From: Sulfuriferula multivorans
GTDB lineage: Bacteria > Pseudomonadota > Gammaproteobacteria > Burkholderiales > Sulfuriferulaceae
NCBI RefSeq assembly: GCF_003851125.1
Contig: NZ_BGOW01000020.1
Coordinates: 1 to 64,000, forward strand
Direction: 5' to 3'
Length of the DNA stretch: 64,000 nucleotides
In this document: piece by piece, positions 39,579 to 48,481 of the stretch
Numbering within the stretch: the first letter of the stretch is position 1
Layout of the letters: every line of letters begins with the position of its first letter
Made by a program: the position numbers and the translations under genes
Notes under the pieces: generated by a model
What the model was told of the DNA's origin: nothing
Database searches by the model: none
The model's input: the letters and a program-made list of their open reading frames with translations, nothing else

Positions 39579-41950
39579 AGCGCACGCGGATAGCAATAGC
39601 CCTGTGGCTGGCGTTTATCCTCGCCTGCGGCATCATCATCAGCCGCACCCAGTTCACCACCGATCTATCGGCATTTTTGCCGCGCAGTCCCACCCCGGAA
39701 CAACAATTGCTGCTGGAGCAGATACGTGACGGCCTCGCCTCGCGCCTGATTCTGGTGGGCATTGAAGGTGCCGATGCGCCCACCCGTGCCCGGCTTTCCA
39801 AACAGATCGCGCAGCGTCTGCGCGCTGATCCTGCCTTTGTCAGCGTCAATAACGGCGAGCCGGTCAGCGCCGAGCGCGACCGGGCTTATCTGTTCAACCA
39901 TCGCTACCTGCTGAGCCCGGCCGTGACGCCCGCGCGCTTCAGCGTGGAAGGCCTGCATGCCGCGCTGAGCGACAGCATCGACCTGCTCGCTTCGCCCGCA
40001 GGCTTGCTGGTCAAATCCATATTGCCGCGCGACCCGACCGGTGAAATGGTGCAATTGCTCGACCAGCTCAACAGCGGCACGCATCCTCAACTGGTCGATG
40101 GGGCATGGGCATCCCGTGACGGGAAACGTGCCCTGCTGCTGATGCAAACGCGCGCTTCGGGTTCCGATACCGATGCACAGCAACGCGACATGGCCGCCAT
40201 CCGCCAGGCGTTTGACGCGGCGCCCAGCGCAACCCCGGCCGCCAGATTGCTGATGACCGGGCCTGGCGTATTTTCGGTCACGTCGCGCGATACCATCAAA
40301 AGCCAGGTCACCCGTCTGTCCATCATCAGCGTCGTGCTAATCGCGACGCTGCTGTTACTGGTCTATCGTTCTTTCACCGCGCTGGCACTGGGCTTTTTGC
40401 CTGTCATCAGCGGCGCGCTGGCAGGCATCGCTGCCGTCAGCCTGGGCTTCGGAACGGTGCACGGCATCACCCTGGGATTTGGTACCGCCCTGATCGGTGA
40501 GGCGGTGGATTATTCCATCTATCTGTTTGTGCAATCAGAACGGGGCGGTTCCGGCCAGCAGGACTGGATCAAGCGTTTCTGGCCCACCATCCGTCTCGGC
40601 GTGCTGACTTCGATATTCGGCTTTGCTTCGCTGTTGCTGTCCGGCTTTCCGGGTCTGGCACAACTCGGCCTGTATGCGATAGCCGGTCTGATCGCGGCCG
40701 CTACGGTGACCCGTTTCGTGTTGCCGCATCTGCTGCCGAAAAACTTTCGCATCCATGATGTATCGGCCATCGGCGTCGGCCTGTCCCGTCTGGTACAGCG
40801 TGCCGCTGCACTGCGCTGGCCGGCCGTGCTACTGCTTCTGGTTGCCTGTGCCGTTCTCTTTGCGCACCACAACAGTTTATGGAATGACAAAATATCCGCG
40901 TTAAGCCCGGTATCGCAAGCCGATGTGGCGCTGGATGCCAGCCTGCGCGCCGACATGGGTGCACCCGATGTGCGATATCTGGTGGTGGTGTCCGGCGCGA
41001 GCCGCGAAGCTGTATTGCGCTCCGCCGAACAGGTTTCCACCGTGCTGCAAAAGCAGGTCGATCAAGGCGCTCTCGCCGGATTTGAAAGCCCCAGCCGCTA
41101 TCTGCCCAGCACGGCAACGCAACGTGCGCGACAGGCCAGCCTGCCCGCCTCTGCCGTGCTGGAAACGCGCCTTGCCCAGGCAGTTCAGGGATTACCGGTG
41201 CATGCGCAACTGTTTGCGCCGTTTCTTGCCGATGTCGCAGCCGCGCGCAGCCAGCCTTTGCTGCAAGCGTCCGATCTTGAACACACCTCGATGGCCATGG
41301 CGGTGGATGCCCTGCTCATTCGCCAGGACCGCCACTGGAGTGCCTTATTGCCGCTTACTGCAGCCAAGGATACCGGCATCAATGCCGACCGAATTCGCGC
41401 CGCGCTGGCCGCCACCGGCTTGCCCAATGTCCTGTTTGTGGACATGAAAGCCGAGTCCGACCGCCTGTATTCCGGCTATCTGCATGAAGCCATCCTGTTA
41501 TCGCTCGGCGGTCTGGTCGCCATTATCGGACTGCTGCTATTTGTTTTCCGCTCGCCCATGCGCGTGTTGCGCATCATCGTTCCGCTGGCGGCCGCAGTCA
41601 TCACCGTCACGGCGGGATTGGCCGTACTGGGTCAGCAGCTGATTATTCTGCATCTGGTGGGGTTGCTGCTGGTGGTTGCGGTCGGCTCCAATTACGCCCT
41701 GTTTTTTGACCGGCCCGATGACCCGCTTCCTGCGCAGACGGGTGCCTCGTCTGAACAACCGATAACCCACACCATCTCGCCGCGCACCCTTGCCTCGATG
41801 TTGTTCGCCAACCTGACTACCGTCGCAGGCTTCGGCCTGCTGGCGTTTTCCAACGTGTCGATATTGCAAGCCATGGGTGCAACCGTGGCGCCGGGCGTCA
41901 TCCTTGCGCTGATCTACTCCGCGATTTTTGCCAGGAAAGCCCATGCCTGA
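39575..41950 (+). CDS. MMPL/RND-family exporter of the cluster
   Basis: 791 residues, about 12 membrane helices in two sets (helix 1 IAIALWLAFILACGIII; 2-6 at ~245-385; 7 at ~410; 8-12 at ~630-785). Periplasmic domains (~30-240 and ~430-620) lie between. TGEAVDYSIYLFVQ-like GEAVDYSIYLF carries the membrane acidic residue for proton coupling. It probably moves the completed pigment lipid out of the inner membrane. Starts with GTG 39575, overlapping the LolA-like gene. Confidence 0.86.
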   Translation: MKRTRIAIALWLAFILACGIIISRTQFTTDLSAFLPRSPTPEQQLLLEQIRDGLASRLILVGIEGADAPTRARLSKQIAQRLRADPAFVSVNNGEPVSAERDRAYLFNHRYLLSPAVTPARFSVEGLHAALSDSIDLLASPAGLLVKSILPRDPTGEMVQLLDQLNSGTHPQLVDGAWASRDGKRALLLMQTRASGSDTDAQQRDMAAIRQAFDAAPSATPAARLLMTGPGVFSVTSRDTIKSQVTRLSIISVVLIATLLLLVYRSFTALALGFLPVISGALAGIAAVSLGFGTVHGITLGFGTALIGEAVDYSIYLFVQSERGGSGQQDWIKRFWPTIRLGVLTSIFGFASLLLSGFPGLAQLGLYAIAGLIAAATVTRFVLPHLLPKNFRIHDVSAIGVGLSRLVQRAAALRWPAVLLLLVACAVLFAHHNSLWNDKISALSPVSQADVALDASLRADMGAPDVRYLVVVSGASREAVLRSAEQVSTVLQKQVDQGALAGFESPSRYLPSTATQRARQASLPASAVLETRLAQAVQGLPVHAQLFAPFLADVAAARSQPLLQASDLEHTSMAMAVDALLIRQDRHWSALLPLTAAKDTGINADRIRAALAATGLPNVLFVDMKAESDRLYSGYLHEAILLSLGGLVAIIGLLLFVFRSPMRVLRIIVPLAAAVITVTAGLAVLGQQLIILHLVGLLLVVAVGSNYALFFDRPDDPLPAQTGASSEQPITHTISPRTLASMLFANLTTVAGFGLLAFSNVSILQAMGATVAPGVILALIYSAIFARKAHA

Positions 41951-42746
41951 TACACGCTGGCGCCCGACACCACTGATCCGCGCGACCCTCGTGCTGCATG
42001 CGCTGGCCCTGCTGGCAGTGCTTGTGGAACCGGGCCAATGGCGCTGGGCGTTGGGAGCCGTACTGGCCAATCACGCGCTGCTTACGCTGCTCGGGTTGTG
42101 GCCGCGCAGCCACTGGCTGGGGCAGAACTGGACACGGCTGCCTGCCGCCGCCATGGCCAGAAATGAAATTGCCTTGACCATCGACGACGGCCCCGATCCG
42201 GTCGTCACGCCGCAGGTACTGGACATGCTGGATCGCTATGCCATCCAGGCCACTTTTTTCTGCGTCGGAGAAAAAGCCACACTCTACCCGGACTTGTGCC
42301 GGGATATCGTGCGGCGCGGCCATGCTGTGGAAAACCACAGCCAGCATCACCGTCATCACTTTGCGCTGCTGGGGCGTTCCGGTTTCACGCGTGAATTGCA
42401 GGCCGCGCAGGATACGCTCACCACGATTACCGGCCAGCGCCCACTGTTCTTCCGCGCGCCAGCTGGCTTGCGCAATCCATTTCTCGACCCGGTGCTTGCC
42501 CGGTTGGAGCTGCGTCTTGCCAGCTGGTCGGCACGGGGTTTCGACACCCGGATCAGCGACATCGAGCGCGTTAAAAACAAGCTATCACGCGGTCTGCGTG
42601 CGGGTGCTATTTTACTGGTGCACGATGGCAACGCTGCACACACATCCGATGGCGTCCCTGTTATTCTTGCAGTGCTTCCCGCTGTCGTGGCTACCGCCGC
42701 AGCTGCCAATCTGCGTTTTGTCACCTTGCGCAAAGCGCTTGCATGA
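41943..42746 (+). CDS. Membrane-bound polysaccharide deacetylase-like protein
   Basis: 267 residues. Two membrane helices lie at ~10-50, then a NodB domain: IALTIDDGPDPVVTPQ (motif 1, catalytic D), HAVENHSQHH (motif 2, metal histidines), FRAPAGLRNP (motif 3), and ILLVHDGNAAH (motif 5 His). The family removes N-acetyl groups from sugars. In this pigment cluster the substrate may be the glycosyl part added by the GT2 at 51282; not proven. Overlaps the exporter by 8 bases and the next gene by 4. Confidence 0.83.
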   Translation: MPDTRWRPTPLIRATLVLHALALLAVLVEPGQWRWALGAVLANHALLTLLGLWPRSHWLGQNWTRLPAAAMARNEIALTIDDGPDPVVTPQVLDMLDRYAIQATFFCVGEKATLYPDLCRDIVRRGHAVENHSQHHRHHFALLGRSGFTRELQAAQDTLTTITGQRPLFFRAPAGLRNPFLDPVLARLELRLASWSARGFDTRISDIERVKNKLSRGLRAGAILLVHDGNAAHTSDGVPVILAVLPAVVATAAAANLRFVTLRKALA

Positions 42747-43474
42747 ATCGCGCCCATATTGGAGCAGCCGATGGAGAACAAACCTTGAGCGCAAGTAAGC
42801 AGATGCCCTGGTACCGCCAGGCGGCAGCGGTTTTCCCCAGGCATGCATTTCTCAAAGCTATCGGAACGACGCTTTTCATCGGCGTGTTTTTCGGCGCTTA
42901 TTTCTATCTGCTCAAAGATCCGGCCTACCCAACCACGGTAATGCCCGTCATCTGGCTGGATCAGCTGATTCCCTTTCAGCCCGGGACTTTGTCCGTGTAT
43001 ATATCACTGTGGGTGTATGTTTCCATCCCCCCGGCATTCCTGGCAACGCGGCGCGAACTGTATGGTTACGGCATGGCGATGGCCGCAACCTGCCTTGCCG
43101 GGCTGATCGTTTTCTATTTCTGGCCCACGGCAGTGCCCGCGGCCAATATCGACTGGGCCCGCTATCCCGACGTGGATTTCCTTAAAAGCATGGATGCTGC
43201 GGGCAATGCCTGCCCTTCGCTGCACGTCACCACTGCGGTTTTTTCGGGTATCTGGCTTCATCACCTGTTGCGCCGCTTTGGCGCACCGCTGTGGGTACTC
43301 AGCATCAACTGGATATGGTGTATCGGCATTGTCTATTCCACCATGGCCACGCGCCAGCATGTGGCGGTGGATGTGTTGGCCGGACTTGCGCTGGGGGTGC
43401 TGGCTGCTTACCTGTCATTGCGACAGCGCGCGGACGCGGGCGTCATCGGTAAAGTCAGCCGCCCATCCATTTGA
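42743..43474 (+). CDS. PAP2-family membrane phosphatase
   Basis: 243 residues with five or six membrane helices. The PAP2 catalytic motifs are GNACPSLHVTTA and STMATRQHVAVDVLAG (His and Asp of the nucleophile pair). A possible N-terminal KX6RP motif is not clear. It removes phosphate from a lipid, such as a polyprenyl or phosphatidyl phosphate. It is the last gene before the operon is broken by the AAA-DUF4435 insertion. Confidence 0.84.
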   Translation: MNRAHIGAADGEQTLSASKQMPWYRQAAAVFPRHAFLKAIGTTLFIGVFFGAYFYLLKDPAYPTTVMPVIWLDQLIPFQPGTLSVYISLWVYVSIPPAFLATRRELYGYGMAMAATCLAGLIVFYFWPTAVPAANIDWARYPDVDFLKSMDAAGNACPSLHVTTAVFSGIWLHHLLRRFGAPLWVLSINWIWCIGIVYSTMATRQHVAVDVLAGLALGVLAAYLSLRQRADAGVIGKVSRPSI

Positions 43475-43493
43475 TCCGAACCAACCACTGAAA

Positions 43494-43524
43494 TTTGTTA
43501 AAATCCTCCTTTACTTGCTGATAG
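43494..43524 (+). repeat. Left copy of an imperfect direct repeat flanking the inserted ATPase gene
   Basis: TTTGTTAA at 43494, CTTTACTT at 43509 and GATAG at 43520 recur with almost the same spacing at 45982, 45997 and 46007. Aligned, 25 of 31 positions agree with one gap. The copies bracket the ATPase gene exactly, between the PAP2 and ketosynthase genes. They may be old target or attachment duplications; a shared regulatory sequence is the other explanation. Confidence 0.5.
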
Positions 43525-43631
43525 ATTGCTAACCCATGTATCCGTTGCCCCGTGTTACATGAACGGGTGGATATTACCTAATAGGCTGAGAGTGGTTTTC
43601 GAAGAAAAATAACGATGATATCGAGGTCGAC

Positions 43632-45701
43632 ATGCACATAAAAGCGTTACACATAAAAAATTTCCGCGCAATCGAAGATATAAATGTCGATTTCGATAAC
43701 CGTGTAAATATCATTGTCGGACCAAATGCCGTAGGAAAGACAACTGTCTTAGAGGCAATTAGATTAGTCAAAGCATTACTTTTCCCACGTACTCAGAACG
43801 AAAGCATGCAAGCACTTTTCGCTCTAGGTGCAGCCTCGCCACACCTTCCTCAACAGATCACAATTCCAGCCTTGGCTCGGAATCCAAGTACTCCAGTAGT
43901 AATTAGTATTCGATTTGAATTGAGCAAAGACGAAATCACGTGGCTAGAAAACTCTGTCCCCATAATTGCAAGAGGAATTATTCAAGGAAGGATGGGACAA
44001 GCCTTCTCAAACCCAACGACGCTGATTAACTTCCTTGGAACTCCTCAAGGGCAACAGGCAATAGAGGCGGCGCAAAAGGAAGTAAATTCAGCAATAAACG
44101 ATTCCAAAAACGATGGTAGACAATGTCGAGTTGAATTAACGATCTCGCCAATGACAGGTCCACAGTCGACTGATAACCCCGTTTGGCCAACGCTCTTAGC
44201 TATGCTCGATCAGCGCCATCCGCCGGGTTTGACTAGTTTTAGCTACTTTCCCGCCGACAGAGCATTACCCCAAGGTGAGCAGCCCGTCCAATTAGGCATG
44301 GCGGATGCTCAAGCACAATTGGAATCTCATAGTTCTCAGCCGCAAACGAAATATACAAGGCTAAAGAATACAATATTTAGCGCGATGATTATGAGTGAAA
44401 GTGGGCGAGAAGAGCTGACTGCGGAATTTGAACGCATATTTCAGGGCATTTTAAAGGGGCGGCGCCTCAAAGGATTTGGGCTTAATCATATTGGCTTACT
44501 TTCTATACTGGTCGAAGATACTGAAACAGGCCGGACCTTTGAGATCGATGGAATGAGTAGTGGAGAAAAAGGCCTTATCCTCACCTTTCTTCTCATCGAA
44601 AGATCGGTTGCTCAAGACGGCTTGATATTACTAGATGAGCCGGAATTGCACCTTAACCCTGCGGTATGTAAGGACCTTTTATCTTTCCTCGTTGATGGTT
44701 ATGCAGTTCGGAAGAATTTACAGGTGTTTGTGTGCTCTCATTCGCCAGAAATTCTGGCAGGAGCTTTCGATAATGACGAATGTTCGCTTTACCACCTTGA
44801 ATCTGAGCTGATGCTCACTAAGGTCCGTCGTCAAGATCACACAGTAATTGCCGAAGCACTGCGACGTCTAGGGACTTCAGAAAGCGAAGGGCTTTTATTT
44901 AACGGCACAATTTTCGTCGAAGGAATCGATGACGTAAGCCTATTAGAGGCTGGATTCAGCTCTATTCTACGCAGGTATAAAATTAAGGATCTTGGTGGAC
45001 GGCGCGAGATCGAGAAGGAAATTAAACAGCTTCAAGATGCTGAGAATAGGGGCACAGAATTATCATCTCGCTATTTTATTTTTGATCGAGACGAATTACC
45101 AACTGATCTCAAAAACACCAAGTCAACAAAGATACTTCAATGGGAGCGTAGATGTTTAGAAAATTATTTACTCGACATCGACATACTTACTGATTTATTT
45201 ATGAATAGTGAAGTCGTTAAGAACCCACTAAATAACTTAGGCGAAGTACAAAAAAAGCTTCGCGAATTGGCATTTGGGCAGCTAGATGATTTCGTCGCCA
45301 AGCAGATTTATTCGAGATACCAATATATTGATCCTGGTATCCGTGCAACGGAAATCCAAGGGAAAAGTTTGAACAATATCGCCGAGTTACTTCATGAGCG
45401 TCTGCTTAAAATAATGAACCAATACTCGACAATTGATGAGAGCAATTGGACGAGCGACTTTCTAAAAAAATGTTCAGAAGAACGTCAAAACTTGACCTCT
45501 GTTTGGGAGGCCAAGTGGTTGAACGAGTGTGATGGAAAAAGACTTTTTAACGAGATTTGTCAGAAAGTTCAACCAAAAATGGGGCCAAAAAAGTTCAAAA
45601 TCCGAGTCATGAACGAAATGCGATTGAAACCGTCTGAAAATTGGCGTGCTATCAATAGTCTTCTCAGCGACCTACTGGCCAAAAATAGCGAAACCAAGTG
45701 A
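43632..45701 (+). CDS. AAA ATPase fused to a DUF4435/TOPRIM-like domain, PARIS-like defence candidate
   Basis: 689 residues. The N-terminal SMC/ABC-type ATPase has Walker A G-P-N-A-V-G-K-T (30-37), signature MSSGEKGLIL (~306), Walker B LILLDEPELHLNP (~330) and switch His VCSHSPEIL (~369). The C-terminal part begins TIFVEGIDDVSLLEAG (~425), contains FIFDRDE (~483) and ERRCLENYLLD (~510). The E...DxD pattern plus ENYLL is the signature of DUF4435, a TOPRIM-like domain. This is the architecture of merged AriA-AriB in PARIS anti-phage systems; an OLD-type ATPase-nuclease is the alternative. Base composition is visibly more AT-rich than the pigment genes around it, so it is an import. Confidence 0.8.
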   Translation: MHIKALHIKNFRAIEDINVDFDNRVNIIVGPNAVGKTTVLEAIRLVKALLFPRTQNESMQALFALGAASPHLPQQITIPALARNPSTPVVISIRFELSKDEITWLENSVPIIARGIIQGRMGQAFSNPTTLINFLGTPQGQQAIEAAQKEVNSAINDSKNDGRQCRVELTISPMTGPQSTDNPVWPTLLAMLDQRHPPGLTSFSYFPADRALPQGEQPVQLGMADAQAQLESHSSQPQTKYTRLKNTIFSAMIMSESGREELTAEFERIFQGILKGRRLKGFGLNHIGLLSILVEDTETGRTFEIDGMSSGEKGLILTFLLIERSVAQDGLILLDEPELHLNPAVCKDLLSFLVDGYAVRKNLQVFVCSHSPEILAGAFDNDECSLYHLESELMLTKVRRQDHTVIAEALRRLGTSESEGLLFNGTIFVEGIDDVSLLEAGFSSILRRYKIKDLGGRREIEKEIKQLQDAENRGTELSSRYFIFDRDELPTDLKNTKSTKILQWERRCLENYLLDIDILTDLFMNSEVVKNPLNNLGEVQKKLRELAFGQLDDFVAKQIYSRYQYIDPGIRATEIQGKSLNNIAELLHERLLKIMNQYSTIDESNWTSDFLKKCSEERQNLTSVWEAKWLNECDGKRLFNEICQKVQPKMGPKKFKIRVMNEMRLKPSENWRAINSLLSDLLAKNSETK

Positions 45702-46023
45702 CGTTTGTCGTACTCATTAAGCGGTTCTGTATTTGCTATTCGCTTTCGGAAGACTTGCTTGGCTTTCCCCTGAGCAATTGAACGTTTCCCTCGGGTATAT
45801 GATAAGTCAAATAGAAATTTGGAATTGCCAGTGCCTAGATTTGTCTGAACCGGCGAGCCAACCACAATTCGAAAGCTGGGCGTCTGCTGTTAGCAACAGT
45901 CACCGTCCGCAAGAGGCCGCAACTAGTCGTTGGAGTGAAGGTTTTTACCCCCAACGCCCCAAGCTCCCACCTTCAACTTTTTTTGTTAACAGCTTGCTTT
46001 ACTTACGATAGGCTTATTTTTCA
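45702..46023. other. Right flank of the insertion; no gene seen
   Basis: 322 bases with frames on both strands but none that looks like protein. The first half is AT-rich like the ATPase gene. A T7 run lies at 45978-45984. The right copy of the direct repeat (45982-46011) ends only 12 bases before the TTG start of the ketosynthase gene. Confidence 0.55.
45982..46011 (+). repeat. Right copy of the imperfect direct repeat
   Basis: Partner of 43494-43524: TTTGTTAA (45982-45989), CTTTACTT (45997-46004), GATAG (46007-46011). If these are insertion duplications, the imported segment is about 2.49 kb and contains the ATPase gene alone. Confidence 0.5.
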
Positions 46024-47223
46024 TTGAACTCGCTTTGGCTTTCCCATTTCACCGCGACCAGCAGCATCGGTCGTGGCCTCGGCCAGACACTCGCCGCGCT
46101 GCACCAGCGCCGCGCCGGACTGACGCCGTGCGCTTTTGATACGGTGGATCTGGAGACATTCATTGGCGAGGTCGCGGGCGTGGATGAAGTACAACTTCCC
46201 GCGCACCTGGCTGACTATGATTGCCGCAACAACCGCCTCGCGTTGCTGGGATTGATGCAGGACGGCTTTGCCGATGCGGTGCATGCTGCCATCGCAAAAT
46301 ACGGCGCGCAACGCATTGGCGTGTTTCTCGGCACCAGCACTTCCGGCATTCTGCAAACCGAACTGGCTTACCGGCATCGCGATGCGACGACCGGTGCATT
46401 CCCCGCTGATTTTATTTATGGCACGACGCACAATACCTTTTCCGTTGCCGATTTCACGCGCCATTATTTTGGCTTGTCCGGCCCGGCGGTGGTGGTGTCA
46501 TCGGCGTGTTCGTCGAGTGCCAAAGTATTTGCATCGGCGCGCCGCATGATGGCAGCCGGGCTGATCGATGCAGCGCTTGTGGGCGGTGTGGATTCGTTAT
46601 GCCTGACAACGCTGTATGGCTTCAACTCGCTCGGCCTGATTTCCGAACAGGCATGTCGCCCATTCGATGCGCAACGCAATGGCATCTCGATTGGCGAAGC
46701 GGCTGCCTTCGCGCTTCTGGAGCGCACCCCGGAATATCTGGATGCCGATGCTGTGCTGCTGCTCGGAACAGGCGAATCCAGCGATGCCTATCACATGTCG
46801 TCACCGCACCCGGAGGGTCTGGGCGCGCGCATGGCGATGCAGGATGCGCTGAAAATGGCGGGTTTGAAACCGGCTGACATCGACTATATCAATCTGCACG
46901 GCACCGCGACCCAAAGCAATGATGCTGCGGAAGGCAAGGCTGTGACTGCCATATTCGGCGCGGGCACGCTGTGCAGTTCCACCAAGGGTGCAACCGGCCA
47001 CACCCTGGGCGCTGCCGGCGGCGTGGAGGCGGTGATTTGTGCGCTGGCGTTGCAACACGGCTTGCTGCCCGCCGGGTTGAACACCCGGCAACTCGATCCC
47101 ACGCTGGATCTCGATTACCTGCTGGAGAATCGTGAGCAGCCGGTGAAGCATGTGCTCAGCAATTCGTTTGGATTCGGTGGCACCAATTGCAGCCTGATTT
47201 TTGGTCGGGCGGACAATTCATGA
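46024..47223 (+). CDS. Beta-ketoacyl-ACP synthase of the aryl polyene cluster
   Basis: 399 residues of the KAS I/II fold. Catalytic Cys is in VVVSSACSSSAKVF (~161) and histidines in INLHGTATQSND (~291) and TKGATGHTLGAAGG (~324); the end is NSFGFGGTNCSLIFG. It extends the polyene two carbons at a time, as a dimer with the chain-length factor that follows. Start is TTG 46024, because a TAG lies 12 bases upstream in frame. The ribosome site is poor. The insertion just upstream may have replaced the original leader. Confidence 0.9.
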   Translation: MNSLWLSHFTATSSIGRGLGQTLAALHQRRAGLTPCAFDTVDLETFIGEVAGVDEVQLPAHLADYDCRNNRLALLGLMQDGFADAVHAAIAKYGAQRIGVFLGTSTSGILQTELAYRHRDATTGAFPADFIYGTTHNTFSVADFTRHYFGLSGPAVVVSSACSSSAKVFASARRMMAAGLIDAALVGGVDSLCLTTLYGFNSLGLISEQACRPFDAQRNGISIGEAAAFALLERTPEYLDADAVLLLGTGESSDAYHMSSPHPEGLGARMAMQDALKMAGLKPADIDYINLHGTATQSNDAAEGKAVTAIFGAGTLCSSTKGATGHTLGAAGGVEAVICALALQHGLLPAGLNTRQLDPTLDLDYLLENREQPVKHVLSNSFGFGGTNCSLIFGRADNS

Positions 47224-48014
47224 TACTGACTGCATACATCGAAGGTATCGGCCTGCTCGGCCCTGGCCTGGACAACTGGCCAGACAGTCAGGCTGTGTTG
47301 GCCGGGCAAGCTCCCTATCAGCCGCACAAGACAGTCCTGCCACCCCCTGCTTTGCTGCCGGCGGCAGAACGCCGGCGCAGCGGTGCGATTGTCAAACTTA
47401 CCCTGGCGACCGGACTGGAAGCGATCTCAGCCGCTGGTCTTGATGCGGCCAGTCTGCCCAGCGTGTTTTCTTCATCGGGCGGCGATGGGGAAAACTGCCA
47501 CGCCATCTGCGAGATGCTCGCCTCGGATGATCGGCAAATCTCCCCGACGCGCTTTCATAATTCGGTGCATAACGCTGCGGCCGGGTACTGGAGTATCGCC
47601 ACCGGTGCGATGACCACCTCATCGGTGCTGTGCGCTTTCGATGCCTGCTTCGGCGCGGGCCTGCTGGAGGCGATCACCCAGGTGGTGGTGGATAACACGC
47701 ACAGCGTTTTGCTGGCGTGTGACACCTCTTACCCGGAGCCGCTGTACAGCGCCCGCCCCATCCCCGATGCATTTGGCATTGCACTGGTGCTGGCGCCGCA
47801 ACGCAGCGCACAGGCATTGGCGCAAATCAGCGTCAGCCTGACGGATGCCAGCGCAGACCGGCTCGACGACGCCGCGCTTGAAAGCCTGCGCAGAGCCATT
47901 CCCGCCGCGCGTGGCTTGCCACTGTTGCGCGCTATCGCATTAGGGCAAGACCGGCATGTAGTGCTAGATTACCTCGATAACACGCGCCTCGACGTGGCAA
48001 TTACCTTATGCTGA
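47220..48014 (+). CDS. Ketosynthase-like chain-length factor
   Basis: 264 residues of the short beta-ketoacyl synthase N-terminal-domain family found beside KS in aryl polyene clusters. It starts ILTAYIEGIGLLGPGL. The position of the active Cys is replaced (ALCAFDACFGAGLLEAI, with C but no SSAC context), and the C-terminal half of the KS fold is absent. It would pair with the KS at 46024 to set chain length. Its ATG overlaps the KS stop (ATGA). Confidence 0.85.
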   Translation: MILTAYIEGIGLLGPGLDNWPDSQAVLAGQAPYQPHKTVLPPPALLPAAERRRSGAIVKLTLATGLEAISAAGLDAASLPSVFSSSGGDGENCHAICEMLASDDRQISPTRFHNSVHNAAAGYWSIATGAMTTSSVLCAFDACFGAGLLEAITQVVVDNTHSVLLACDTSYPEPLYSARPIPDAFGIALVLAPQRSAQALAQISVSLTDASADRLDDAALESLRRAIPAARGLPLLRAIALGQDRHVVLDYLDNTRLDVAITLC

Positions 48015-48481
48015 ATCAAGTCCTGGACCACGCCTGGATTGCCAGCCATATTCCGCACCAGGGCAGCATGTGCCTGCTGGATTGCGTGGAGGCATGGGAT
48101 CAGCAGCGTATTCAGTGCCGCGCCTTTAGCCATCGCGCTGCCGACAATCCGTTGCGTGCTGAGGGCCAGCTCGGTGCCGCTTGCGGTATCGAATACGCGG
48201 CCCAGGCCATGGCCGTACACGGTGTCTTGCTGGCGCCGCCAGACAGCAGCCGCGCGCGGGCCGGCTATCTGGTCAGCGTGCGCGGCACACAGTTGTATGT
48301 GCCGCGGCTGGACGACATCGCCGCCGATCTGTGGGTGGAGGCCACCTGCATCACGCGCAGCGAAAACAATATTCTTTACCAATTCAGCGTCAGCGCAGCA
48401 GGCCGCCTGCTGCTGGATGGGCGCGCCGCCGTCGTACTCGATGCTGACGCACTCACATCCACTTCAGGAGATGTACCATGA
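48008..48481 (+). CDS. Hotdog-fold dehydratase (ApeP-like)
   Basis: 157 residues. WIASHIPHQGSMCLLDCVEAW is the ApeP-type active-site opening (H...G.M), and LGAACGIEYAAQAMAVHG is the second catalytic helix with Glu. It partners or alternates with the small FabZ-like gene at 37730 in removing water during polyene formation. Overlaps both neighbours. Confidence 0.85.
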   Translation: MLNQVLDHAWIASHIPHQGSMCLLDCVEAWDQQRIQCRAFSHRAADNPLRAEGQLGAACGIEYAAQAMAVHGVLLAPPDSSRARAGYLVSVRGTQLYVPRLDDIAADLWVEATCITRSENNILYQFSVSAAGRLLLDGRAAVVLDADALTSTSGDVP

